The notes: generated by a model from the letters alone, not told the origin. A stretch of DNA of 64,000 bases from Pseudacidovorax intermedius (GCF_003350475.1 NZ_QQAV01000006.1:1-64000); one strand, 5' to 3'; counted from the stretch's first letter, positions 1-9,762 are shown. A program made the numbers and translations.

Positions 1-122
1 TTGATCCGAATCGCCGTGGTCTCCCAGCCGCGAGAGCGCAAATGCGCCAGCAGCATCGGCACCATTTGGCGCAGCTTCGCCGCCACCGCACTGCCGGCCT
101 GCGCCCATGGCGGCGCCTCGAC
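1..122 (-). pseudogene. Possible DUF721/DciA-like C-terminal fragment, cut by window edge
   Basis: Directly after the GspE stop codon, the same minus-strand frame stays open to the window edge. It reads a peptide with AVAAKLRQM followed by LLAHLRSRGW, which I recall from the C-terminal part of DUF721 (DciA-type, DnaB-associated) proteins. No N-terminal part precedes it, because the frame begins at the GspE stop and there is no well-placed ATG. If the resemblance is real, this is a gene tail moved next to gspE. It may also be chance or a different short gene starting at an internal ATG or GTG. Confidence 0.2.
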
Positions 123-2501
123 TCAGCTGTTGCTGGTCGCTCTCACTTCCTCGATCGTGGTCTGTCCCGAAAGCACTTTCTCGATCCCGTCCTGGCGAAG
201 TGTGCGCATGTCCTGCCGCACGGCCGTGGCGAGCAGCGCCTCGACGCGAGCACCACCCTGGATCAGTTCCCGCAGTTCGCGAGAAATCACCATTAATTCA
301 TGAAGCCCCACGCGGCCCTTGAAGCCTGTCTTCTCGCAGACCGGACAGCCGGGACTGTGGTGGAACTGGAGTTGGCCCTCGACGCCGTAGCGCGTGCGCC
401 AACGGGCAAGCAAGGCCTCGCGGTCCTCCACATCTTGCGCAGCGCCATAGGCGTGGAGGTAATCGTGAACCAGTTCGTCGATTTCCGCGGGGGAAGCGGG
501 CCTGCTGGTTCGACAGGATGGGCAGAGGCGCCGCACCAGACGCTGCGCCAGCACGGCCAACAGCGAATCGGCAAAGTTGAATGGATCCATGCCCATGTCG
601 AGCAGACGCGTCACCGTCTCCGGGGCGCTGTTGGTGTGCAGGGTGGACAGCACCAAGTGCCCCGTGAGCGAGGCCTCGATCGACACCCGGGCCGTTTCCT
701 CATCGCGGATTTCCCCGACCATGATCACGTCGGGATCTGCACGAAGAAAGGCGCGCAGTGCCCGTGCAAAAGTCCAGTCGATGCGTGCGTTCACCTGCAC
801 CTGGCGAAGACCCGTCTGGGTGATTTCGATCGGATCCTCAGCCGTCCAGATCTTGCGCTCGGGCGTGTTGATGTGGCTGAGCGCCGAGTGCAGCGTCGTG
901 GTCTTGCCCGAGCCTGTCGGACCCACGCACAGCACCATGCCGTAAGGGCGTTCGATGGCGGCGCGCAGACGCTGGTAGTTGCTGTCGGTCAGTCCCAGCT
1001 TGTCGAGCGGCAGCGGCTTGGCCGAAGCCAGGATCCGCATCACCACGTCTTCGAGGCCGTTGTTGGTCGGAATCGTCGCGACACGCAGTTCGAGCCGGTG
1101 CTTGGGCGAAAAGCGCGCGAAGTTGATCTTGCCGTCCTGCGGCTTGCGCCGCTCGCTGATGTCCAGATCGGCCATGATCTTGATGCGGGCGATCACGGCG
1201 TTGCGGTAGTTGTGCGGCAGCTCCAGATAGGTCCGCAGAAGACCGTCCTTGCGGAAGCGGATGCGGATCTTCTCCTTGCCGGGATAGCTCTCGACGTGGA
1301 TGTCGGACACCCCGCCGGTGAAGGCCTCCAGGATCATGCGGTTGATCATCCGCACGAGCGAGTTGTCGGACTGCTCGATCGGGCGGTCATCGTCCGATTC
1401 GAGGCCCGTCTGGTTCTCCTTTTCCAGCGATTCCAGCAGGCTGCTGGTATCGGTGGTCTCGAATTCCATCGCCTGTGCCTGGGAGGTCGTTGGCTTCGCC
1501 TCCGAGGCCGCGCCGATCTTGTCGTAGGCGGCGAACACGCAGGCCTCGAAGTCCTCGCATTGGCCGAGCACCGGCGCGATCTTCATCTGGGCGATGAACT
1601 CCGCCTCGTCCAAGGCGCCGTGGCGGTTGGCGGGGTCGTCCATCGCCACGACCAGCCGGCCATCCGCGACGATCAGTGGGAGCAGTTGCAGGCGCCGCGC
1701 CACGGCATGGCTCAGGCGAGTCAGCGCATCGGGCTCGGACTCGAAAGCCTGCAGATCCACGACCGGATACCCCATTTTGCGGGTGAGCGCGACCTTGAGG
1801 TCGGCGGCCGACACGGCTCCCATCCGCACCAGGAGTTCGCCCAGCGGCAGGCCGTTGTCCATCTGCCGCTGCGCCGCGAGGGCTTCGTTGAGCTGCTCCT
1901 CGTTGATCATGCCCAGCGATATGAGCGCTTCGCCGATACGCACGATCGGGGCGCTGGCCTGGCGCTGCAGCGCCTGAAGCAGTTCGCTGCGACGGGTGGC
2001 CACCTGGGACAGCGTGCCGCCCGCAGCGGCGGCGTCGGTCTCGATGCGCTCATAGGCGGCATGGGGCACGAAGAGCCGCCGGACGCGGCCTTCCTCGTCG
2101 CCCGGGAAAAGGAACACACCGAACGGCGTCTGCACATGGCCGGCGCTGCGACCGCCCAGTTCGCCGCCATCGCCTTTCCACACGATGCGGTAATCGGCCC
2201 ACTCGACCGGGGTGTCGTCCAGAGGACGCAGCGGATCCAGCAGCAGCAGGGACCGGAACTGGTCGAAGCGCAGCGGCACAGGCGCACGTGTGCGCAGCAG
2301 ATGGATGTGGACCAGCTGCGCGGAGGGCGAGAACAGGTTCATCACCCCTTCGCCGTGGCGGCCTGCCAGATTGCTGATCTCGCAGCGGACGGTGCTGGTG
2401 TTGGGAACGCGGAAATGGCCTTGGGGCGGCAGAGGCCACGCGAAGGTGTCGGGCGTGACGGCGTTGGCAGTAGGGGAGACGGGGAGGGCGGGATTCGACA
2501 T
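123..2501 (-). CDS. GspE/PulE/PilB-family secretion or pilus ATPase
   Basis: A 792-residue hexameric ATPase of the type II secretion / type IV pilus family, which powers pseudopilus or pilus assembly from the cytoplasmic face of the inner membrane. Residues 1 to about 180 are an unusual N-terminal extension. An MshEN-type domain (about 185-335, starting IGEALISLGMINEEQ) follows, then the ATPase core with Walker A GPTGSGKTTT near 527-536 and Walker B in RADPDVIMVGE near 587-597. Paired cysteines at CPSC (about 660) and CPVC (about 720) form the usual zinc site. It starts 7 bp after the PPK2 stop, so the two are probably co-transcribed. No other secretion or pilus genes adjoin it inside the window, so its machine cannot be named. 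Confidence 0.9.
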   Translation of the reverse strand: MSNPALPVSPTANAVTPDTFAWPLPPQGHFRVPNTSTVRCEISNLAGRHGEGVMNLFSPSAQLVHIHLLRTRAPVPLRFDQFRSLLLLDPLRPLDDTPVEWADYRIVWKGDGGELGGRSAGHVQTPFGVFLFPGDEEGRVRRLFVPHAAYERIETDAAAAGGTLSQVATRRSELLQALQRQASAPIVRIGEALISLGMINEEQLNEALAAQRQMDNGLPLGELLVRMGAVSAADLKVALTRKMGYPVVDLQAFESEPDALTRLSHAVARRLQLLPLIVADGRLVVAMDDPANRHGALDEAEFIAQMKIAPVLGQCEDFEACVFAAYDKIGAASEAKPTTSQAQAMEFETTDTSSLLESLEKENQTGLESDDDRPIEQSDNSLVRMINRMILEAFTGGVSDIHVESYPGKEKIRIRFRKDGLLRTYLELPHNYRNAVIARIKIMADLDISERRKPQDGKINFARFSPKHRLELRVATIPTNNGLEDVVMRILASAKPLPLDKLGLTDSNYQRLRAAIERPYGMVLCVGPTGSGKTTTLHSALSHINTPERKIWTAEDPIEITQTGLRQVQVNARIDWTFARALRAFLRADPDVIMVGEIRDEETARVSIEASLTGHLVLSTLHTNSAPETVTRLLDMGMDPFNFADSLLAVLAQRLVRRLCPSCRTSRPASPAEIDELVHDYLHAYGAAQDVEDREALLARWRTRYGVEGQLQFHHSPGCPVCEKTGFKGRVGLHELMVISRELRELIQGGARVEALLATAVRQDMRTLRQDGIEKVLSGQTTIEEVRATSNS

Positions 2502-2508
2502 GACCGAG

Positions 2509-3321
2509 TCACTGGACCTTCAAGCCCGCATAGGCCGGGTTGGCAGGCGCAAGGCTGATTTTCATGTCCCGCAGCACCTTGATGAGCAGCCGGGCAATCA
2601 TCAGATTGCGATGGTTCTTGTGGTTGGCGGGCACGATGTACCAGGGGGCGTGCGCGGTGGAGGTGGCGGCGATCGCGTGTTCGTAGGCCTGCTGGTAGGC
2701 GTCCCACTTCTGGCGTGCAGCCAGGTCGCCCATGCTGAATTTCCAGTGCTTGCTCGGATCGTCCAGTCGGGCCTGGAGGCGTTTGCGCTGCTCCTCCTTG
2801 TCGATGTGCAGCATGCACTTGACCAGGACGGTGCCGGTCTCGGCCAGCAGTCGCTCGAAGTCATTGATCTGGGCATAGCGGCGGCGCAATTCGGCCTTGC
2901 CGATCCAGCCCTCCACCCAGGGGACGAGCACGTCCTCGTAGTGGCTGCGGTTCCACACGGCGATCTCGCCGGCCCGTGGCACGACCGCATGGCAGCGCCA
3001 CAGGAAGTCGTGCGCGCGTTCCTCATCCGTGGGTGCCTTGAAGGCGGCGACGCGAACGCCCAGCGGAGAGGTGCGCGAGAACACCCAGCGGATGGTGCCG
3101 TCCTTGCCGCTCGTGTCCGTGCCCTGCAGCACCAGCAGCAGCTTGCGCCGCCCTTCCGCATGAAGCAGGTTCTGCCAGTGGTCGAGCTCGTCGGCGAGCA
3201 GTTCCAGCGACTCGCGCTGGTGATGTTCCTCGGCCGGCAGGAAGGGCGTTTCTCCAGGATCGATGTCGGCCAGACGGAAGGGGGCGTCGGGCTTGACGCG
3301 ATAGTGCTTGAGCCGGGTCAT
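2509..3321 (-). CDS. PPK2-family polyphosphate kinase / polyphosphate:nucleotide phosphotransferase
   Basis: A 270-residue single-domain PPK2 protein, the usual size for a one-domain member. These enzymes transfer phosphate between polyphosphate and nucleoside mono- or diphosphates in the cytoplasm. The P-loop-like motif GTDTSGKDG lies near residues 67-75, the conserved FKAPTDEE segment near 94-101, and a Walker-B-like stretch IAVWNRSHYEDVLV near 120-133. The C-terminal part has the acidic/aromatic pattern WKFSMGDL seen in the family. Whether it phosphorylates AMP, ADP or GDP cannot be decided by eye. It lies between the S4-domain gene and gspE on the same strand. Confidence 0.9.
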   Translation of the reverse strand: MTRLKHYRVKPDAPFRLADIDPGETPFLPAEEHHQRESLELLADELDHWQNLLHAEGRRKLLLVLQGTDTSGKDGTIRWVFSRTSPLGVRVAAFKAPTDEERAHDFLWRCHAVVPRAGEIAVWNRSHYEDVLVPWVEGWIGKAELRRRYAQINDFERLLAETGTVLVKCMLHIDKEEQRKRLQARLDDPSKHWKFSMGDLAARQKWDAYQQAYEHAIAATSTAHAPWYIVPANHKNHRNLMIARLLIKVLRDMKISLAPANPAYAGLKVQ

Positions 3322-3345
3322 CCGCCGAGCCTAACGCATGACCTG

Positions 3346-3777
3346 TCAGCGCCCCGCGCCGTCGTCGTCGACCGAGGCGCTCCAGCGATCCCCCCAGCCC
3401 ACCTCGCGGGCGGTGTCGAGGTGGCGCCGGTCCCGTTTGGTGGGGCGGCCCTGCACGATCGCATGGGCGGGCTCGCGGGCCAGGCGTCGCTCTTCCCGCG
3501 CGGCCGAAAGGGCGGCGATGCTCTCCGCGGTCTCTTCGTAGAGCAGCTGCGCCACCGGCGCCGGCCCGCGTTGCATCGACAGTCCCCGCACCCGCACCGT
3601 GCGCGTGTCCGGCCCCTGACGCAGCTGCACGAGGTCGCCCGCCCGGACCTCGCGCGCTGGCTTGACCACATCGCCGTTGACCTGCACGCGGTGGCGGTCG
3701 ACCTCCTCCGCGGCGAGCGAACGGGTCTTGTAGAAGCGAGCGGCCCACAGCCACTTGTCGATGCGCATGCGCTCCAT
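3346..3777 (-). CDS. hslR: Hsp15-like S4-domain RNA-binding heat-shock protein
   Basis: A 143-residue S4-domain protein beginning MERMRIDKWLWAARFYKTR, the family signature of Hsp15, which binds stalled 50S subunits carrying nascent chains. The S4 fold covers about residues 4-65 (RSLAAEEV, then VNG). The C-terminal third is basic and ends in GRPTKRDRRHLD, as in other Hsp15 proteins. An upstream in-frame TTG at 3834 would add 19 unrelated residues and overlap the histidine kinase stop, so the ATG at 3777 is preferred. The neighbouring PPK2 gene is on the same strand 24 bp downstream. Confidence 0.85.
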   Translation of the reverse strand: MERMRIDKWLWAARFYKTRSLAAEEVDRHRVQVNGDVVKPAREVRAGDLVQLRQGPDTRTVRVRGLSMQRGPAPVAQLLYEETAESIAALSAAREERRLAREPAHAIVQGRPTKRDRRHLDTAREVGWGDRWSASVDDDGAGR

Positions 3778-3830
3778 GAGGATTGGAAGATTGAGATGGG
3801 TTTCAAGCAAACAGCGCCCGGTCGTTGCTG

Positions 3831-5249
3831 TCAATCAGACGTGGCCGGATTCGCGGCCGGCAACCGCACCTGCGCATCCAGTCCGACGACGCGGCCGTCC
3901 GCATCCAGGCGATTGTCCAGGTGGATGCTCCCGCCAAGTGTGAGCACGATCTCTCGGCAGATGGCCAGGCCGAGCCCGGAGCCGCGTGTTGTGTCGCCCG
4001 CCGCGAACGGGGCGAAGAGCCGCTGCCGGAGCTCGGGCGCAATGCCGGGGCCCGCATCGCGCACGCACAGGTTGACGGCGTCCACGCCATCCGGCGAGAC
4101 CTGCACGGTGAGCATGCCGCCGCGCGGGCTGTGGCGGATCGCGTTATGGAGCAGGTTGCGGCTGAGTTCGAGCAGCATCCAGGCATGGGCTTCGACCCTG
4201 GCTGGGACCACGTCCAATTCGAAATCCAGCGCCTTGTCCGCGATCAGCGGCGAGACGTCCAGCGCCACCTGCCGCACCATCTCGGCCAGGTTCAGTTGCT
4301 GCAGTTCCGGCCGTTGGCGCAGCTGCTCGATCTTGGCCAGGGCGAGCATCTGGTTGGCCAGCTGGGTGGCACGGTCGACGGTGGCATCGATTTCGCGCAG
4401 CGCCTGCGCCGCGGGCACGTCGCCTCGGCGCGCGGATTGCACCTGGGCCTTGAGCACGGCCAGCGGCGTGCGCAGCTGGTGGGCGGCATCGCGCACGAAG
4501 CGCTTCTGGTGATCGAGCAGGCCGCGCAGACGCGCCATCACCGCCGTGGTGGCATCCACCAGCGGACGCAACTCGCGCGGCGCATCAGGTGCGTCGATGG
4601 GCGAGAGGTCGTCGGGCGCCCGCTCGGCGATGGCCTCGCCCAGCCGCCGCACGGGCCGGGTGGCCTGCTGGACGACAAAGACGGTCACGCTGGCCACCAC
4701 CGCGACCAGCAGCAGCTGCCGCCACAGCATGTCGACGAGCAGGCGGCGCGCCAGCGCCTCGCGAAGCTCCAGTGTTTCTGCGACCTGGACGACGGCCATG
4801 CCCAGGCCGCGTGCACTGGCCACCGGCTGCAGCAGCACGGCCATGCGCACTGGTTGACCCCGGAATTCAGCGTCGTAGAAGTCCACAAGGGCGGCATAGG
4901 GAGGCTTGGCCGGCAGGATGCCGCGCCACAGGGGCAGTTCGGCGAAGCCCGAGATCATCTCGCCATGCGTCGTGGAGACGCGGTAGTACATGCGGCTCTG
5001 CGCATCGGCCTCGAAGGCCTCGAGTGCCGAGTAGGGCACGGTGGAGCGCAGCGAGGCCAGTTCGTCGTAGCCCTCGACGTCGAGCTGCTCGCCGATGGTC
5101 TTGGCCGAGGCGAGCAGCGTGCGGTCGTAGGCCGTGGTCGCCGCCGCCAGCGCCTGCCGGTAGACGCTCACGCTGTTGATGAGGATGAACAGCACCACCG
5201 GCGCCAGCAAGCCCAGCAGCAGCCGGAAACGCAACGAGCGCGGCCTCAT
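3831..5249 (-). CDS. tctE: TctE-like sensor histidine kinase
   Basis: A 472-residue membrane histidine kinase. The first TM helix lies at about residues 10-30, a periplasmic sensing region at about 31-175 and the second TM helix at about 177-196. Then come a HAMP-like linker, the phospho-acceptor box RDAAHQLRTPLAVLK with His257, and an HATPase domain with the N-box NLLHNAIRHSP and GSGLGLAI. The periplasmic layout (SAKTIGEQLDVEGYDELA, then MYYRV) matches TctE-type sensors of tricarboxylates. The response regulator lies 28 bp upstream on the same strand and the tctCBA operon runs divergently, so the pair probably induces that transporter in response to its substrate. Confidence 0.88.
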   Translation of the reverse strand: MRPRSLRFRLLLGLLAPVVLFILINSVSVYRQALAAATTAYDRTLLASAKTIGEQLDVEGYDELASLRSTVPYSALEAFEADAQSRMYYRVSTTHGEMISGFAELPLWRGILPAKPPYAALVDFYDAEFRGQPVRMAVLLQPVASARGLGMAVVQVAETLELREALARRLLVDMLWRQLLLVAVVASVTVFVVQQATRPVRRLGEAIAERAPDDLSPIDAPDAPRELRPLVDATTAVMARLRGLLDHQKRFVRDAAHQLRTPLAVLKAQVQSARRGDVPAAQALREIDATVDRATQLANQMLALAKIEQLRQRPELQQLNLAEMVRQVALDVSPLIADKALDFELDVVPARVEAHAWMLLELSRNLLHNAIRHSPRGGMLTVQVSPDGVDAVNLCVRDAGPGIAPELRQRLFAPFAAGDTTRGSGLGLAICREIVLTLGGSIHLDNRLDADGRVVGLDAQVRLPAANPATSD

Positions 5250-5277
5250 GCGGGCGGCGCAGGGCGGTCACGCGCCA

Positions 5278-5961
5278 TCAGCTGGCCTGCTCCTCGCGCA
5301 GCAGGTAGCCCAGCCCGCGCAGGGTCATGAGCGCGCAGCCCGTGCCCGCGAGCTTCTTGCGCAGCCGGTACACCACCACTTCGATGGCCTCGTACTGCAC
5401 CTGGGTCTCGCCGGGAAAGACCAGCTCGAACAGCCGCTCCTTGGTCACCGCATGGCCCGGGCGGGCGGCCAGTGCGCGCAGCAAGGCGGCTTCGCGGGGA
5501 GTGAGCTCCAGCGCCTCGCCGCGCAGGTAGAAGGCGCCACTTGCCGGCTCCAGGCGCAATGCGCCGATCTCCACTGGTGCGACGGCGACGGCCGGATCGG
5601 CGGGCGAGCGCCGCCGCAAGGCGCGCAGGCGCGCTTCCAGCTCATCGAGATCGAAAGGCTTGGGCAGGTAGTCGTCTGCGCCGGCGTTCAGGCCCAGGAT
5701 GCGATCGCCCACGGTGCCGCGGGCCGTGAGCATCAGCACGGGGGTGCGCAGGCCGCTGGCCCGTGCACGGGTGAGCACTTCCAGGCCATCCATGCCCGGC
5801 AGACTGAGATCCAGGGCGACCACGTCGGGCTCGATCGCCTGCCATTGGGCGAGCGCCTCGGCACCGTCGCCGCACACCCGGACATCGATCTGCCGGCGCC
5901 CCAGCGTGCGTTGCAGGGTGGACTGCATGGAGGGATCGTCTTCGACCAGCAGCAGCTTCAT
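5278..5961 (-). CDS. tctD: TctD-like OmpR-family response regulator
   Basis: A 227-residue regulator with a CheY-like receiver (residues 1-118; acidic pair E7 D8 D9, phosphorylation site D51 in ALDLSLPGMDG, K near 101 in LPKPF) and an OmpR-type winged helix (about 128-222, ending VVYRLRKKL and RGLGYLL). It is first in the regulator-kinase operon. Only 112 bp separate its start from the divergent transporter operon, which makes it the likely direct activator of that operon. Confidence 0.9.
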   Translation of the reverse strand: MKLLLVEDDPSMQSTLQRTLGRRQIDVRVCGDGAEALAQWQAIEPDVVALDLSLPGMDGLEVLTRARASGLRTPVLMLTARGTVGDRILGLNAGADDYLPKPFDLDELEARLRALRRRSPADPAVAVAPVEIGALRLEPASGAFYLRGEALELTPREAALLRALAARPGHAVTKERLFELVFPGETQVQYEAIEVVVYRLRKKLAGTGCALMTLRGLGYLLREEQAS

Positions 5962-6073
5962 GAGGCTCCGGAGGCTCGGTGTTTACCCCGAGTGGCGCGA
6001 CAGCCAACTGACAGCGGGGCCGCGCATCATAAGCCGCACCAAAACACTCATCGGAAGCAAGAAGGAGACCCCC

Positions 6074-7033
6074 ATGCGCAGAGACGAGTTCCTCAAATCC
6101 CTGGCGGCGCTGGCCGCCGTGGGCGCCTTGCCGCTGTCCGCCCACGCGGCCACCAACGTCAAGATGATGATCCCCGCCAACCCGGGCGGCGGCTGGGACA
6201 CCACCGGCCGCGCGTTAGGCAAGGCCATGATCGACGCCAAGGCCGCCGACACGGTCAGCTACGACAACAAGGGCGGCGCCGCCGGCGCGCTGGGCCTGGC
6301 CCAGTTCGTCAACGGCTCCAAGGGCGATGGCAATGCGCTGATGGTGATGGGCGCCGTGATGCTGGGCGGCATCATCACCGGCAAGCCGCCGGTCAACCTG
6401 TCGCAGGCCACGCCCATCGCCCGCATCACCAGCGAATACAACGTGTTCGTGCTGCCGGCCAACTCGCCCTTCAAGACCATGGCCGACGTGGTCGCCCAGC
6501 TCAAGAAGGACCCGGGCAGCGTCAAATGGGGCGGCGGCTCGCGCGGCTCCACCGAGCACATCGCCGCGGCCATGATCGCGCAGAAGGTGGGCGTCGATCC
6601 GTCCAAGATCAACTACGTCGCCTTCCGCGGGGGCGGCGAGGCCACGGCGGCCATTCTGGGCGGCAACGTCACCATCGGCGGCAGCGGCTACAGCGAGTTC
6701 GCGCCCTACATCGCCGACGGCAAGATGAAGCCGGTGGCCGTCACCTCGGCGCAGCGCCTGCAGAGCGTCAACGTGCCCACGCTCAAGGAACTGGGCATCG
6801 ACGTCGAGATCGGCAACTGGCGCGGCGTCTACGGCGCGCCCGGCATCTCCGAAGAGCAGCGCAAGGCGCTGACCGAGCGCGTGCTGAAGGCCGTCAAGAG
6901 CGCCTCGTGGGCCGAAGCCCTCAAGAAGAACGACTGGACGCCCGCCGTGCTCACCGGCCCTGCCTTCGACAAGTTCGTGGACGACGAATTCGCCAGCCTG
7001 CGCGCCATCATGACGCGCTCCGGCATGGTCTGA
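6074..7033 (+). CDS. tctC: Tripartite tricarboxylate transporter periplasmic receptor (TctC/Bug family)
   Basis: A 319-residue secreted solute-binding protein. The start is the ATG at 6074, preceded by AAGGAGA at 6062. The N-terminus has a signal peptide (about residues 1-27, ending SAHAA). The mature protein begins with the Bug-family motif VKMMIPANPGGGWDTTGRAL, which contacts carboxylate ligands. Other family features are VSYDNKGGAAGALGL and YVAFRGGGEATAAILGG. It is followed by genes for the small and large membrane subunits. The cognate two-component system is divergent. The substrate is probably citrate or another tricarboxylate or dicarboxylate, which the sequence alone does not settle. 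Confidence 0.9.
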   Translation: MRRDEFLKSLAALAAVGALPLSAHAATNVKMMIPANPGGGWDTTGRALGKAMIDAKAADTVSYDNKGGAAGALGLAQFVNGSKGDGNALMVMGAVMLGGIITGKPPVNLSQATPIARITSEYNVFVLPANSPFKTMADVVAQLKKDPGSVKWGGGSRGSTEHIAAAMIAQKVGVDPSKINYVAFRGGGEATAAILGGNVTIGGSGYSEFAPYIADGKMKPVAVTSAQRLQSVNVPTLKELGIDVEIGNWRGVYGAPGISEEQRKALTERVLKAVKSASWAEALKKNDWTPAVLTGPAFDKFVDDEFASLRAIMTRSGMV

Positions 7034-7103
7034 ACGCACTGCCTCGGCGCCCGCGCCGCCGCGCCGTCCTTCGGTGCCGCGGCGCAGCCGCATGGAGACC
7101 CGC

Positions 7104-7646
7104 ATGATCGCTTCTTCCCCTTCCTCGCCGGACGCGCCCGCGCGCGCCAACACGATGCAGACCCTGGTGGGCCTGGGCGTCGTGCTCGTCGGCCTGGCCA
7201 TGGCCTTCGGTGCCATCGGCATCTCCTCCGAAGCCGGCTACGGCGGCGTCGGCCCCAACTTCCTGCCCTGGCTGGTCTCCGCCGGCCTGACCATCTGCGG
7301 CGCCTGGATCACCTGGGAAGCACGCACAGGTGGCTTCCGCGCCATGGAGGGCGGTGACGGTCCGGCCGAGCCGGCGAACTGGCCCGGCTTCGTCTGGCTG
7401 TCCGCCGGCCTGCTGCTCAACGCCGCGCTCATCGAGCACCTGGGCTTCATCCTCAGCTGCGGCCTGTGCTACCTGCTCGCGGTGCAGGGCCTGCGCCGCG
7501 CCAGCGGCCAGCCAGCGGCGGGCAAGCCGCGCACCTGGGCCATCGACCTGGTCACCGGGCTCGTCATCGCGGCGCCCGTGTACTGGATGTTCACGCAATT
7601 CCTGGCGATCAACCTGCCGGGCCTCACCACCACGGGCTGGATCTGA
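7104..7646 (+). CDS. tctB: Tripartite tricarboxylate transporter small membrane subunit TctB
   Basis: A 180-residue membrane protein with about four hydrophobic helices (VGLGVVLVGLAMAFGAIGI, FLPWLVSAGLTICGAWI, FVWLSAGLLLNAALI, LVTGLVIAAPVYWMF). This is the usual TctB pattern. TctB partners TctA and the periplasmic receptor in sodium- or proton-driven uptake. The ATG at 7104 has GGAGA five bases upstream and is preferred over two earlier in-frame ATGs. The stop is 2 bp before the tctA start, so translation is probably coupled. Confidence 0.85.
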   Translation: MIASSPSSPDAPARANTMQTLVGLGVVLVGLAMAFGAIGISSEAGYGGVGPNFLPWLVSAGLTICGAWITWEARTGGFRAMEGGDGPAEPANWPGFVWLSAGLLLNAALIEHLGFILSCGLCYLLAVQGLRRASGQPAAGKPRTWAIDLVTGLVIAAPVYWMFTQFLAINLPGLTTTGWI

Positions 7647-7648
7647 CC

Positions 7649-9163
7649 ATGGACATCTTTGGCGCCCTGTTGCAGGGCTTCGCGCAGGCCATCACGGTCA
7701 GCAATCTCCTGTGGTGCCTGGTGGGCTGTGCCCTGGGCACGGCCGTGGGCGTGCTGCCGGGCATCGGCCCCGCGGTGGCGGTGGCCATGCTGCTGCCCAT
7801 CACCGGCAAGGTCGACGTCACGGCGTCGATGATCTTCTTCGCCGGCATCTATTACGGCGCGATGTACGGCGGCTCGACCACCTCGATCCTGCTGAACACG
7901 CCGGGCGAAACGGCCAGCATGGTCACGGCCATGGAAGGCAACAAGATGGCCAAGAGCGGTCGCGCCGGTGCGGCCCTGGCGACGTCGGCCATCGGCTCCT
8001 TCGTGGCCGGCACCATCGCCACCATCGTGGTCACGCTGTTTGCGCCCTATGTGGCGGAGTTCGCCGTCAAGCTCGGTCCACCCGAGTACTTCATGCTGAT
8101 GCTGCTGGCCTTCACCACCGTCAGTGCGGTGCTGGGCAAGAGCACGCTGCGCGGCATGACGGCGCTGCTGATCGGCCTGGCCGTGGGCTGCATCGGGCTC
8201 GACCAGATCTCGGGCCAGGGCCGCTACACCGGCGGCATTCCCGAACTGCTGGATGGCATCGAGATCGTGCTGGTGGCGGTGGGCCTGTTCGCCGTGGCCG
8301 AGGTGATCTACGCCGTGTTGTACGAAGGCCGCGTGGTCGAGACACAGAACACCATGAGCCGGGTGCACATGAGCGCCCGCGACTGGAAGCGCTCGATCCC
8401 GGCCTGGCTGCGGGGCACCGCCATCGGCGCGCCCTTCGGCTGCATTCCGGCCGGCGGCACCGAGATCCCGACCTTCCTGAGCTATGCCGCCGAGAAGAAG
8501 CTGACCAAGAATCCCGAGGACAAGGCGGAGTTCGGCACCACCGGCGCCATCGAGGGTGTGGCCGGGCCGGAGGCCGCCAACAACGCCACGGTGACGGCGG
8601 CGCTGATCCCGCTGCTGACGCTGGGCATCCCCACGTCGAACACCACGGCCATCCTGCTGGGTGCCTTCCAGAACTACGGCATCCAGCCCGGGCCACAGCT
8701 GTTCTCGACCTCGGCCGCGCTGGTGTGGGCGCTGATCGCCTCGCTTTACATCGGCAACATCATGCTGCTGGTGCTGAACCTGCCGATGGTGGGCCTGTGG
8801 GTGAAGCTGCTGAAAATCCCCAAGCCCCAGCTCTACGCCGGCATCCTGATCTTCGCGACGGTGGGCGCCTATGGCATGCGCCAGAGCTCCTTCGACCTGG
8901 TGCTGCTCTACGCCATCGGCGTGATCGGCGTGCTGATGCGGCGCTTCGACTTCCCGACGGCGCCGGTGGTGGTCGGCATGATCCTGGGGCCTCTGGCCGA
9001 GGCGCAACTGCGCAATGCCATGTCCATCGGCGAGGGCAGCGCGGTGATCTTCCTGCAGCGGCCCATGTCCGTGGCGCTGATCGTCGTCGTGCTGGCCGTT
9101 CTGGTGCTGCCGCGCGTGGCCAAGCGCCTGTCGGCCCGCAAGCTGCGGATGCAGACGGCCTGA
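7649..9163 (+). CDS. tctA: Tripartite tricarboxylate transporter large permease TctA
   Basis: A 504-residue, 10-12 helix permease, the transport channel of the TctABC system. The N-terminal half carries the family motif [21 protein letters not shown] and [22 protein letters not shown]. The related second-half motif [19 protein letters not shown] is followed by [12 protein letters not shown], which shows the internal duplication of TctA. The start is the ATG at 7649, just after tctB. The gene ends 21 bp before an intrinsic terminator, which closes the tctCBA operon. Confidence 0.93.
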   Translation: MDIFGALLQGFAQAITVSNLLWCLVGCALGTAVGVLPGIGPAVAVAMLLPITGKVDVTASMIFFAGIYYGAMYGGSTTSILLNTPGETASMVTAMEGNKMAKSGRAGAALATSAIGSFVAGTIATIVVTLFAPYVAEFAVKLGPPEYFMLMLLAFTTVSAVLGKSTLRGMTALLIGLAVGCIGLDQISGQGRYTGGIPELLDGIEIVLVAVGLFAVAEVIYAVLYEGRVVETQNTMSRVHMSARDWKRSIPAWLRGTAIGAPFGCIPAGGTEIPTFLSYAAEKKLTKNPEDKAEFGTTGAIEGVAGPEAANNATVTAALIPLLTLGIPTSNTTAILLGAFQNYGIQPGPQLFSTSAALVWALIASLYIGNIMLLVLNLPMVGLWVKLLKIPKPQLYAGILIFATVGAYGMRQSSFDLVLLYAIGVIGVLMRRFDFPTAPVVVGMILGPLAEAQLRNAMSIGEGSAVIFLQRPMSVALIVVVLAVLVLPRVAKRLSARKLRMQTA

Positions 9164-9184
9164 CACGCCATTGCCGCCGTCCTG

Positions 9185-9217
9185 GGCCCGTCACCTGCAT
9201 CGGTGGCGGGCCTTTTT
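9185..9217 (+). terminator. Intrinsic terminator of the tctCBA operon
   Basis: GGCCCGTCACC and GGTGGCGGGCC form a stem with one mismatch around a TGCATC loop, followed by TTTTT. It lies 21 bp past the tctA stop. Confidence 0.8.
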
Positions 9218-9242
9218 GTTGGGCGACCGGCCGGGGCCGCGG

Positions 9243-9473
9243 TCACGACAGCGGATCGACCTCCACCCAGCCTTCGATGCCTTCCAGCGTGCACACCTTC
9301 TGTGCGTCGAGGCGTACGCCTTCGTAGCGGTGCCAGAACACCGGGCGACCGTGAAGCGTGTGCGTCACGAGCAAGGCGCCGTCGGGGGAGTTCTCGATGC
9401 GAAAGCCGTCGAAAGGCAGGCGCTGGTCGGTCACCAGAGCGTCGGCCCAGGGAAGGATGGCGTGTGAGGTCAT
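9243..9473 (-). CDS. Conserved small protein of unknown function
   Basis: A 76-residue soluble ORF (start [15 protein letters not shown], then [20 protein letters not shown]) between the tct terminator and clpS, on the opposite strand to both. It has no signal peptide, membrane segment or known catalytic motif. The composition is balanced (hydrophobic and charged residues alternate as in a small beta-rich fold), which favours a real gene over an antisense shadow. I do not recognise a family. Confidence 0.55.
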   Translation of the reverse strand: MTSHAILPWADALVTDQRLPFDGFRIENSPDGALLVTHTLHGRPVFWHRYEGVRLDAQKVCTLEGIEGWVEVDPLS

Positions 9474-9762
9474 GGCGGGCTCCAGTGGCGCGTGTCGAGG
9501 CTTTTGGGGTGGCTTGCGTCATTCCTGTTCGGCGCCACCGTTGGTTGGGGCGCCGGCCCATTGTTGGGCGGCACGTGGTGGTCTGCCCGGGCCGCGCCGG
9601 GAAGCCGGGAGGCGCGCCCCGGCATCACGCTTTCTCCCGGATCGCCTGCTTGGCGGTCCGCAAGCAGGGCTCGGCGGCCCCTTTTTTGCGAGCAGGCCCC
9701 CTGCGGCGCGCTTGAATTCCGCCCTCACGCCACGAGTTCCAGTGCTCTATAGAATGAATTTC

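Noticed and set aside
300-2558. 752-residue plus-strand ORF
   Set aside because: Antisense shadow of the GspE-type ATPase, rich in His, Arg and Gln, without any motif.
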